A stretch of DNA of 64,000 nt. It comes from Haloferax mediterranei ATCC 33500 (lineage in GTDB: Archaea > Halobacteriota > Halobacteria > Halobacteriales > Haloferacaceae). Location of the stretch: the NCBI RefSeq assembly GCF_000306765.2, contig NC_017941.2, positions 372,001 to 436,000 on the forward strand, in the 5' to 3' direction. A model generated the notes under the pieces. The model was given only the letters and a program-made list of their open reading frames with translations. It made no database searches and was not told the DNA's origin. Positions 9,125 through 16,400 of this stretch are shown here, in pieces. The stretch's first letter is position 1, and every line of letters begins with the position of its first letter. Position numbers and translations under genes: made by a program.

Positions 9125-9295
9125 ATGGGATTTGGGAGCTACGACGAGTCCGAACAAGGAGACCAGAACGTCGACTTCGACGAGGAAGACGGCGTAACGA
9201 CGAGCGAAGAGAATCACGAGGGTAAGGTCGACTTCGAAATCGGCGCATCGAACGACGAACTGCTCGACCGGCTACAGGAGATCAAGGACAATTGA
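9125..9295 (+). CDS. DUF5786 family small acidic protein
   Basis: 56 aa. MGFGSYDESEQGDQNVDFDE followed by acidic linker and a C-terminal helix NDELLDRLQEIKDN. This N terminus is characteristic of a small haloarchaeal family (DUF5786) of unknown function. The ATG at 9125 is used; the 27 codons before it lack family similarity. Its stop overlaps the TTG start of the next gene by four bases. Confidence 0.8.
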   Translation: MGFGSYDESEQGDQNVDFDEEDGVTTSEENHEGKVDFEIGASNDELLDRLQEIKDN

Positions 9296-9930
9296 AACCG
9301 GGGACTCGCGCGCTGGGGGTCGCCGAGTCGTACCCCGGAACAGCGCGCGTGCCCACAGTAGACCACACTGACGACGCTGATTTTTCGACAGACCCGTCTG
9401 AAGCCGGAGATAGCGACGCACGCCCGGAGAGCGTGCTCTGCGGCGCTGTCGTTCGTGCCGACCGCGTGGTCGATGGTCTCGCCTTCGAGACGTGTACCGT
9501 CGGCGGCGATGACGCCACCGACGCCATCGACTCGCTGTACTCGTCGCTCGGTCGCGAGGACGTCCGATACCTCCTCGTCTCCGGTATCGCCCCGGCGTGG
9601 TTCAACCTCGTCGACGTGAATCGCCTCGCTTCCGACCTCGACCGTCCGGTACTTTCGGTCTCGTTCGAAGACAGTGAGGGCCTCGAAACCGCGCTCTCGA
9701 CGCACTTCTCGGGCGATGCACTGGACCGACGCCTCCAAATCTATCGGGACGCCCCACCCCGGACCGCCGTCGAAGTGAACGACGAACGAGTGTTCGTGCG
9801 CGCCGCCGGATGCGACGAAGCCGAAGCGAAGCAGGTAGTCCGGGCGTTCACACCGACCGGCGGGCGTCCCGAACCACTTCGAGTGGCGCGGATGGCCGCC
9901 CGCGCGGGGCGACAGTTCGTTGGGGATTAA
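9292..9930 (+). CDS. DUF99/UPF0215 family protein (endonuclease dU-like)
   Basis: 212 aa with a TTG start overlapping the upstream stop (ATTGA), indicating translational coupling to the DUF5786 gene. KPGTRALGVAESYP at the N terminus, VLCGAVVRADRVVDGLAF, YLLVSGIAPAWFNLVD and PVLSVSFEDSEGLE fit archaeal UPF0215/DUF99, an RNase H-like fold family that includes proteins proposed to cut dU-containing DNA. A uracil-DNA glycosylase gene follows 24 bp later, which makes a uracil repair link attractive but is inference. Confidence 0.85.
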   Translation: MKPGTRALGVAESYPGTARVPTVDHTDDADFSTDPSEAGDSDARPESVLCGAVVRADRVVDGLAFETCTVGGDDATDAIDSLYSSLGREDVRYLLVSGIAPAWFNLVDVNRLASDLDRPVLSVSFEDSEGLETALSTHFSGDALDRRLQIYRDAPPRTAVEVNDERVFVRAAGCDEAEAKQVVRAFTPTGGRPEPLRVARMAARAGRQFVGD

Positions 9931-9954
9931 GCCGTCGCCCTCCTCGACACGAAC

Positions 9955-10551
9955 ATGGAACACATGGAGGGCCTCTGCGTGACCGACTGCGAGCGGTGTC
10001 CCGAACTCGTAGACTCGCGGAGTCGCATCGTCAACGGGGTCGGTCCCGAGGACGCCGACCTGCTCTTCCTCGGCGAAGCGCCGGGTGCGAAAGAAGACGA
10101 AGGCGGCGAACCGTTCGTCGGCCGCTCCGGGTCCGTACTGGACGACGCGCTCCGCGAGGCCGGACTCGCCCGCGCCGACGTTCGAATCACGAACTGCATC
10201 CGCTGCCGTCCGCCGGAAAACCGTGACCCGAGGAGTGAAGAACTGTCGAACTGCCGGGGCTATCTCGCCCGCGAGTTCGAACTCGTCGACCCCGAACTCA
10301 TCGTCACACTCGGGAAGGTCCCCTCACAGCACCTTCTCGACCGGGGAGTCGCCATCACGAACGAATCTGGGTCGGTCTTGGACGCTCGCGTCGGCGACGA
10401 TTCGTACCGCGTCCTGCTGTCTGTGCACCCTGCGGCGACGCTCTACGACCGCAGTCAACGCGAGGGCTTCTTCGAGACTATCTCGCGCGCGGCCGACCTC
10501 TCCGGTCTCTCCGAGTCGAACAACGGACAGGCGAGCCTCGGCGACTTCTAA
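9955..10551 (+). CDS. Family 4 uracil-DNA glycosylase (Fe-S)
   Basis: 198 aa. Removes uracil from DNA. Motif A GEAPGAKEDEGGEPFVGRSG, the uracil-binding Asn/Asp region RITNCIRCRPPENRDP and motif B VHPAATLYDRSQREGFF are seen. Cysteines at the N terminus (CVTDCERC) and after CRPP...NCRG provide the 4Fe-4S ligands typical of family 4. The start at 9955 is used; ATG 9964 is also possible. It follows DUF99 by 24 bp. Confidence 0.92.
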   Translation: MEHMEGLCVTDCERCPELVDSRSRIVNGVGPEDADLLFLGEAPGAKEDEGGEPFVGRSGSVLDDALREAGLARADVRITNCIRCRPPENRDPRSEELSNCRGYLAREFELVDPELIVTLGKVPSQHLLDRGVAITNESGSVLDARVGDDSYRVLLSVHPAATLYDRSQREGFFETISRAADLSGLSESNNGQASLGDF

Positions 10552-10588
10552 GGACTAAGGGCGACGTGTGGCCGCTCGACTGGCCACG

Positions 10589-11665
10589 TCACTTCGAGTT
10601 GCCCGTCCCGAGCCACTTCCCGGTGTCCGCGAGGTCGGCGAGTACGTCGACGATGCCCTTGGACTCCGACTCGCCCGGACGGAGGCGCGCGCGGAGGCGC
10701 GAGGACGTGAGTTCGACCGAGAGGACGATAACGATAATCATCGCGATACCGGCGGCCGCCTGGTCGTACGCGAGGAGGCTGAGTCTGCCCTTCACGTACT
10801 GTCCGATGCCGCCAGCACCGACGACGCCGAGCGAGACGGCGATGCGGACGTTTATTTCGAGGATGTAGAGTGTCCACGCGACGAACGACGAGGACACCTG
10901 ACTCAGCATACCGAAGACGACGGTCTGCGAGGATGCTGCCCCAGTCGAAGAGATGGCTTCGATGGGGCCGTCGGACACCTCTTCGAGTTCGTCGGTGAAC
11001 AGGCGTCCGAGGTTACCGACGGTGTCGGTTCCGATAGCCAGCATCGCCCCGACGGGGGTGATACCTACGAGCGGGATATAGATGAGCACCCACACGAGCG
11101 CCGGCACGGCGCGGATGACGGACATCGTGCCACGGAAGAGGAAGTTAAACGGGAACGGCGTCACGCGCTCGGACCCGAGTACACCGAAGACGAGGGCGAG
11201 CGGGAAGCCGATGACCGTTCCGGTGAACCCGATGACGATGGTCGCGACTGCACCGCCGACGATGCTCAGCCCTTGGTCGCGGTTGAACACGGCGTCGAGG
11301 AGCGATGCGGGGTTGAGGAGGCTCTCGAAGAGGGCGGCGAACCCGTGTAGGCCGTTTTCGATGGCGAAGAGCGTGAAGTAGTGGAAGTCCGGCGAAAGGA
11401 ACTCGGCGACGTTGTGCAGAAACTGCGGGAGTTGACGGTAGATTTGGGCGACGGTGAATCCGAGATACGTCATGCCGAGACCCGTCATCGCCAAGAGCGC
11501 GACGACCCCGACAAAGATGAGTGCTCGTCGGATGAACTGCGCGCGCTCGATGGTCGTGAGCGCGTCTTGGATGTGTCGCGGTGCCGACGTTCTCTCGCCG
11601 CCATCGGCACGGAGGTCGTCGTTCATCCCATCGCCGCCGCCGTCGGCGCGGAGGTCGTCGTTCAT
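10589..11665 (-). CDS. phnE: Phosphonate ABC transporter permease PhnE
   Basis: 358 aa inner-membrane permease. Membrane segments include the region around residues 45-70, then GAVATIVIGFTGTVIGFPLA and VIRAVPALVWVLIYIPLVGI; the EAA-type loop is EAISSTGAASSQTVVFGMLS. C-terminal GVVGAGGIGQYV is typical of PhnE. The ATG overlaps the phnC stop by four bases. The N terminus contains a direct repeat (MNDDLRADGG twice), so translation could also begin at the second ATG (11626). Third gene of phnD-phnC-phnE. Confidence 0.92.
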   Translation of the reverse strand: MNDDLRADGGGDGMNDDLRADGGERTSAPRHIQDALTTIERAQFIRRALIFVGVVALLAMTGLGMTYLGFTVAQIYRQLPQFLHNVAEFLSPDFHYFTLFAIENGLHGFAALFESLLNPASLLDAVFNRDQGLSIVGGAVATIVIGFTGTVIGFPLALVFGVLGSERVTPFPFNFLFRGTMSVIRAVPALVWVLIYIPLVGITPVGAMLAIGTDTVGNLGRLFTDELEEVSDGPIEAISSTGAASSQTVVFGMLSQVSSSFVAWTLYILEINVRIAVSLGVVGAGGIGQYVKGRLSLLAYDQAAAGIAMIIVIVLSVELTSSRLRARLRPGESESKGIVDVLADLADTGKWLGTGNSK

Positions 11666-12408
11666 CCCATCGCCTCCACCATGCCGGCTTCGCTGTCTTC
11701 GTAGTAGATGTCGTCGACGACATCCATCGTCAGGTCGTCTCGCTGGCCGTCAAAGACGACTTCGCCGTCTCGCAGGCCGATATAGCGCTCGCCGAATTCG
11801 CGGGCGAGATTGACCTGGTGAAGACTCGCGATAGTCGTCAGGTTTCGCTCGTGGGCGGCCGTCTTCATGTAGCCCATGACCTCCTCGGCAGCCTTCGGGT
11901 CGAGACTCGCAACTGGTTCGTCGGCGAGCAGGAGGTTCGGTTGCTGGACCAGTGCGCGGGCGATACCGACGCGTTGTTTCTGACCTCCGGACATCGACCC
12001 GGCACGCTGCCGCGCTTCGTCGAGGAGACCGACCGTGTCGAGCGCTTCGAGTGCGGCTAGTTTGTCTTCTTCACCGTACTGCGAAGTGAGGCTCTCGGCG
12101 AGCGAGACACGCGAGAGGGCACCGGTGAGGGCGTTGCGGTAGGCGCTCATCGTCTCGACGAGGTAGTGCATCTGGAAGACCATCCCGACGTCCGACCGGT
12201 GGCCAGTGACGGCCCGGTCGTTGATGTGGACCGTTCCTTCCGTCGGCTGGGTGAGACCGTTCAGGATTCGAAGGAGTGTCGACTTCCCCGCTCCGGAGGG
12301 TCCGAGGAGGACGACGAACTCCCCTTCGGGTATCTCGAAGGAGATGTTCTCTAAGGCGACCGTGTCGCCGAACCGCTTCGTGACGTTCTGTACCGAAACT
12401 GCGGGCAT
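11662..12408 (-). CDS. phnC: Phosphonate ABC transporter ATP-binding protein PhnC
   Basis: 248 aa. Walker A GPSGAGKST, Q-loop FQMHYLVE, signature MSGGQKQRVGIARAL, Walker B LLLADEPVASLDP, and H-loop ASLHQVNLAREF. The strong PhnC-type features are the N terminus SVQNVTKRFGDTVALENISFE and the insertion RNALTGALSRVSLAES. It energises import through PhnE of ligand delivered by PhnD. Sits 61 bp downstream of phnD. Confidence 0.94.
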   Translation of the reverse strand: MPAVSVQNVTKRFGDTVALENISFEIPEGEFVVLLGPSGAGKSTLLRILNGLTQPTEGTVHINDRAVTGHRSDVGMVFQMHYLVETMSAYRNALTGALSRVSLAESLTSQYGEEDKLAALEALDTVGLLDEARQRAGSMSGGQKQRVGIARALVQQPNLLLADEPVASLDPKAAEEVMGYMKTAAHERNLTTIASLHQVNLAREFGERYIGLRDGEVVFDGQRDDLTMDVVDDIYYEDSEAGMVEAMG

Positions 12409-12469
12409 TGATTTGTTGTCTGAAATATTGTAGTTGGTTGTCCCGACCTGCGGCGCTTCGAAGAGGCGT

Positions 12470-13402
12470 TCAGCCCTGGTTCAGGAGGTCGGTCGAGAGT
12501 TCGAGTTCGTTGGCGACTTTGATGACCGGTTCGTACGTTTTGAGGTCCGCCGTGCGGACGTCGTCGAACCAGAGGTCGTCGTCGGTGTCGCTCTCACCAT
12601 CTGCACCATAGTACACCTTCTCTGGGGCGGCCTGTAGGGCGTTGATGACGTCGTTTTTCCCCTCTTCGGAGAGGTTCGGGCTGACCACCATCGGCGCGCG
12701 GGGGATTCCCTCGTACGTCTTCACGTACTTGTACCCGTCGGCGAGTTCGCCGTCGTCAGCTTGGGTGATGAACTTCCCGACACCAGCGGCGGCGACCTGG
12801 TCGTTTTCCAGAGCGGCGAACGCCTCGGCGTGGCCCGACCACGTACCGGTGAAGTCCGCGCCGGAGTCGCTGACCGGTGCCTCACCGATGCTGAGGCCCG
12901 CCTTCTGCAGCATGTACAGCGGGTACAGCGACCCGGAGGCGGAGGTCATGTCGGCGAAGCCAACCTTCTCGCCTTCGAGGTCGGACAGCGAGTCGATGCC
13001 GGAGTCTTTCTTCGTCACGATGACGCTCGTGTAGTCCCACGAGCCGTAGGCGTGACGCTGGAGGGCGATATTCGCCTTGTCGGCTTTCACACCGAGAGCG
13101 GCGGCGAAGGGACCGGTCTCCGCGATGTCGGCCGTCCCCGACCCGAGACCCTGAAGGACCGCGGAGTAGTCGGCGGCGTACTTCAGAGAGACCGTCGTGC
13201 CGGTCTGTTCTTGGAGGTGGTCCGCATACGGCTTGTACTGCGACCGCATGTAGTCTTGCGGCTCGGACGGCGACATCATGAAGTTGATTTCACCGTTCCC
13301 GTAGGATTGCTCGCCGAAGCTGCCGATACATCCACTGACACCTGTGATACCGAGTGCACCGACCGCACCGGTCTTTTTGAGTAAATTGCGTCGGGAATAC
13401 AT
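12470..13402 (-). CDS. phnD: Phosphate/phosphite/phosphonate ABC transporter substrate-binding lipoprotein PhnD
   Basis: 310 aa. Tat motif SRRNLLKKTG and lipobox with Cys25 (GVSGCIG) predict export folded and lipid anchoring. NFMMSPSEPQDYMRSQYKPY, VSLKYAADYSAVLQGLGSGT and DLEGEKVGFADMTSASGSLYP match the PhnD periplasmic-binding fold. Phosphonate, phosphite or phosphate ester are possible ligands; no C-P lyase or phosphonatase genes are nearby, so the ligand is undecided. Confidence 0.92.
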   Translation of the reverse strand: MYSRRNLLKKTGAVGALGITGVSGCIGSFGEQSYGNGEINFMMSPSEPQDYMRSQYKPYADHLQEQTGTTVSLKYAADYSAVLQGLGSGTADIAETGPFAAALGVKADKANIALQRHAYGSWDYTSVIVTKKDSGIDSLSDLEGEKVGFADMTSASGSLYPLYMLQKAGLSIGEAPVSDSGADFTGTWSGHAEAFAALENDQVAAAGVGKFITQADDGELADGYKYVKTYEGIPRAPMVVSPNLSEEGKNDVINALQAAPEKVYYGADGESDTDDDLWFDDVRTADLKTYEPVIKVANELELSTDLLNQG

Positions 13403-13464
13403 GTGGGCTGAGAAGAAACTATGATAGGTCGGGATTAAACTTTCATATTTTTTATCATATAACT

Positions 13465-13482
13465 AAATAGATATAAATTGCT
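13465..13482 (-). promoter_or_regulatory. Probable phnDCE promoter in an AT-rich gap
   Basis: The gap 13403-13588 between phnD and hisH is strikingly AT-rich compared with the flanking genes. On the minus strand an AATTTATAT box at 13471-13479 lies about 70 bp before the phnD ATG, giving a leader of roughly 40 nt. A second AT-rich stretch (tatttttTatcatat, 13445-13460) could be an alternative box or a regulator site. Position inferred by eye. Confidence 0.4.
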
Positions 13483-13588
13483 ATTGCGTACTCCGTGAGT
13501 AAACATAGAACAATCGACCAATTTTCGCACATCTACGATGGTCGCCGCGACGGAAACTCACTTGCCCCCTGCTCTCTCACGTAAGTGT

Positions 13589-14248
13589 ATGAGCACGACA
13601 CAGGCCACAGCGGAGACCCTCGCCGACGTGGTGATGGTCGACTACGGGCTTGGGAACCTCCGGAGCGCCAGACGCGGTCTCGAACGCGCCGGTGCGAACG
13701 TCGTCGTCTCCGACGACCCGACCGACTTCGAAGACGCGGACGGTATCGTTCTCCCCGGCGTCGGCGCATTCTCGGAAGGAATGGACAACGCGGGACCGTT
13801 CCGCGAACCGCTCGCCGAGGCCGCAGCAGCCGGCACGCCGATATTCGGTATCTGCCTCGGGATGCAGATGCTTCTCACCTCTTCTGAGGAGGCGGACCAC
13901 GCGGGCGAGGGCGAAGTCGAAGGCCTCGATTTCATCCCCGGTCGAAACGTCCGCTTCGACGAGGGCCAGAAGGTGCCCCACATGGGCTGGAACGAACTGC
14001 ACGCCCAGCGCGACCACCCAATCGTCGAAGGTGTTGATGGTGAGTACGCCTACTTCGTCCACTCGTACTACGCCGACCCCGACGACGAGAACGCCGTCGT
14101 CGCCACGACCGATTACGGCGTCGAGTTCCCTGCAATCGTCGCCAACGAGGAGGGGACCGTCTTCGGCACGCAGTTCCACCCCGAGAAATCCGGCGAGACC
14201 GGTCTCACTATTCTCCGCAACTTCGTCGAGTTCTGCGCGAACCAGTAG
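13589..14248 (+). CDS. hisH: Imidazole glycerol phosphate synthase glutaminase subunit HisH
   Basis: 219 aa. Class I glutamine amidotransferase partner of HisF. VVMVDYGLGNLRSARRGLE, LPGVGAFSEGMDN (oxyanion PGVG), FGICLGMQMLL (nucleophile Cys), HMGWNELH, YFVHSYYA and GTQFHPEKSG (His-Glu) are all present. ATG 13589 adds a short Thr-rich leader before the core; the longer frame from 13538 is not family-like. HisF is not in this window. Confidence 0.95.
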   Translation: MSTTQATAETLADVVMVDYGLGNLRSARRGLERAGANVVVSDDPTDFEDADGIVLPGVGAFSEGMDNAGPFREPLAEAAAAGTPIFGICLGMQMLLTSSEEADHAGEGEVEGLDFIPGRNVRFDEGQKVPHMGWNELHAQRDHPIVEGVDGEYAYFVHSYYADPDDENAVVATTDYGVEFPAIVANEEGTVFGTQFHPEKSGETGLTILRNFVEFCANQ

Positions 14249-14302
14249 GCCGAATCTGCCACCCCCGACGGCCTTTTGTCGGTACTGCGTCAAGGGGGGT
14301 TT

Positions 14303-15109
14303 ATGCAGGCAGTCACGCTCGGCCCGGCGGGCACCTATTCGCATCGCGCCGCCCGCGCGGTCGCCGACGACGTCGCCTTCCGAGAATCGGTTACGTCCAT
14401 CGTCAAAGCAGTCGCCGATGGGTCGTTCGAGCGAGGTGTCGTCCCTATCGAGAACAGTATCGAAGGCAGCGTCTCCGAGAGTCTCGACGCCGTGGCCGAC
14501 TCCGACGTGAGCGTCGTCCAAGAAATCGTCACGCCAATTCGCCACGCGCTCTTGGCGCAAAGCGAGGACTTCGACACCGTCGCCAGCCATTCGCAGGCGC
14601 TCGCGCAGTGTCGAACCTATCTAGACGAGAACTACCCCGACGTAAAACTCGAAGCGGTCGCCAGCACCGCCCGCGGCGTCGAGCGCGCCCGCGACGACCC
14701 GTCGGTCGCAGGTATCGGCCACCCGGACAACAGTGGCGACGACCTCCAGATTATCGCCGCGGACATCCAGGACCGCTCGTCGAACGCGACCCGGTTCCTC
14801 GTCGTCGCGCCCGCCTCGGCCCGGTCCGACGCCGGTGGTAAGAGTTCCCTCGTCGTCTACCCGAACGCGAACTACCCCGGTCTCCTCCTCGAACTGCTCG
14901 AAGCGTTCGCCGAACGCGACATCAACCTCTCGCGTATCGAGTCGCGCCCGAGCGGCAACCGTCTCGGCGACTACCTCTTCCACATCGACGCCGACGCCGG
15001 GCTCTACGAAGAACGGATGCAGGAGGCGCTCGACGAAGTCGAGGGCATCGCCCGCAATGGCTGGGTCCGCGTCCTCGGGTCGTACGACACGCGGCACGTG
15101 TTGTACTGA
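14303..15109 (+). CDS. pheA: Prephenate dehydratase
   Basis: 268 aa. Converts prephenate to phenylpyruvate for Phe synthesis. Catalytic domain 1-180: TLGPAGTYSHRAARAVA, VPIENSIEGSVSESLDAV, HSQALAQCRTYL and the catalytic NATRFLVVA (Thr-Arg-Phe). C-terminal ACT domain from about 185 with ESRPSGNRLGDYLFHID, the Phe feedback site of the family. Start ATG 14303. It is 54 bp after hisH; co-transcription is possible. Confidence 0.95.
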   Translation: MQAVTLGPAGTYSHRAARAVADDVAFRESVTSIVKAVADGSFERGVVPIENSIEGSVSESLDAVADSDVSVVQEIVTPIRHALLAQSEDFDTVASHSQALAQCRTYLDENYPDVKLEAVASTARGVERARDDPSVAGIGHPDNSGDDLQIIAADIQDRSSNATRFLVVAPASARSDAGGKSSLVVYPNANYPGLLLELLEAFAERDINLSRIESRPSGNRLGDYLFHIDADAGLYEERMQEALDEVEGIARNGWVRVLGSYDTRHVLY

Positions 15110-15225
15110 GTGCTGGAACGTTTCCCCCACCGCGTGCTAGAGCGGTCCACACTGGACTGAGAACACCCTCAATGTGTGAGGACAGGCACATCTTTCTTTG
15201 TCGTCGCTGACGTAGGTTGACCCGT

Positions 15226-15633
15226 ATGCAGCGAAACCCATTCGACGAGATAGAAGACCTGTTCGACCGGATGGGCCGGTCGTTCGAAGAGTCCGGACTC
15301 GCTCGTTTCCAAGACATCTCGCTCGATGTCGTCGACCACGACGACGAGATCGAGGTCATCGCCGACCTTCCCGGATTCGAGAAGGACGACCTGGATGTGA
15401 GCGTTCAGGGTCGACAACTCACCATCGCCGCCGAACACGAGGAGTCGTCCGATGTCGACACCGAGCAGTACGTCCGGCGGGAACGGAGCCACAGGTCCGT
15501 CTCCCGGTCGCTCACACTTCCCACAGACGTACTTCGCGAAGAGATAACCGCGGCGTACCAAAACGGCGTCCTCACCGTCACGCTCCCCAAGGCGGAACCG
15601 GGAGCCGACTCGACCGAAATCGACATCGAGTGA
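15226..15633 (+). CDS. Hsp20/alpha-crystallin small heat shock protein (first of a tandem pair)
   Basis: 135 aa. N-terminal MQRNPFDEIEDLFDRMGRSF, alpha-crystallin domain about 30-120 with DLPGFEKDDLDVSVQGRQLT and the C-terminal consensus strand AAYQNGVLTVTLPK. Ends in an I-x-I-like EIDIE. ATP-independent holdase. It is 115 bp upstream of a second Hsp20 of the same architecture, suggesting duplication. Confidence 0.93.
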   Translation: MQRNPFDEIEDLFDRMGRSFEESGLARFQDISLDVVDHDDEIEVIADLPGFEKDDLDVSVQGRQLTIAAEHEESSDVDTEQYVRRERSHRSVSRSLTLPTDVLREEITAAYQNGVLTVTLPKAEPGADSTEIDIE

Positions 15634-15747
15634 GCGGCTTATATCTCGATTATTGGGGTTCAAAGCACCGTACCGTGCGAATTGCTATTCTGGTTCTGGA
15701 AATCGTTATCTCCTCAGACGGCGTCTTTACCTCTCGGTGAAACACCG

Positions 15748-16194
15748 ATGATGCCACGCACGAACCCATTCGACGACTTCGAAGAACTGTTCGAACGAAT
15801 GTCCCGACAGTTCGACGAGATGGGCCGCCAGTTCGACCGCTCTGGTATGCTGCCCTCGACCCGGATGCACGAGATGGCGGTCGACATTGCCGACCACGAC
15901 GACGAACTCGTCGTCTCCGTTGACCTTCCGGGCTACGAAAAAGAGGACATCTCGCTGTCCGTCGCTAACCGTACGCTGACCATCGACGCGAAGCGCGAAC
16001 TGACGGACGAGCACGCAGACAGCGAGTACCTCCACCGCGAACGTCGCCACGAGTCCACTCACCGAACGATTCGCCTCCCCGAAGAAGTCGATGCAGAGAA
16101 CACGTCAGCGACCTACCGAAACGGCGTGCTCACCGTGATGCTTCCCAAACTCGACGCCGACCCCGACGATTCCCGCCGCATCGACATCAAGTGA
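15748..16194 (+). CDS. Hsp20/alpha-crystallin small heat shock protein (second of a tandem pair)
   Basis: 148 aa. MMPRTNPFDDFEELFERMSR parallels the N terminus of the upstream paralogue; alpha-crystallin domain with DLPGYEKEDISLSVANRTLT and ATYRNGVLTVMLPK; C terminus RRIDIK. Two adjacent ATGs (15748, 15751) are both plausible starts. A third, shorter Hsp20 is at 47160. Confidence 0.93.
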   Translation: MMPRTNPFDDFEELFERMSRQFDEMGRQFDRSGMLPSTRMHEMAVDIADHDDELVVSVDLPGYEKEDISLSVANRTLTIDAKRELTDEHADSEYLHRERRHESTHRTIRLPEEVDAENTSATYRNGVLTVMLPKLDADPDDSRRIDIK

Positions 16195-16400
16195 CGAGGT
16201 CTCTTGGTCTCGTGGTGGTCTCTTTTAACACATCGCGTTCGAGACGATTCGACTGGACGACGCCAACACCAGTTCGGGACACAGCAACGACCCTCGCGTA
16301 CCGTGTGGCGTACCACGGTGTGGCAATATCTGCCGCAATCAGACAGACCGAGAAGTCGAGTATAGGAGTTATTTTAGGCCGGGGTACCACTACCACGACT

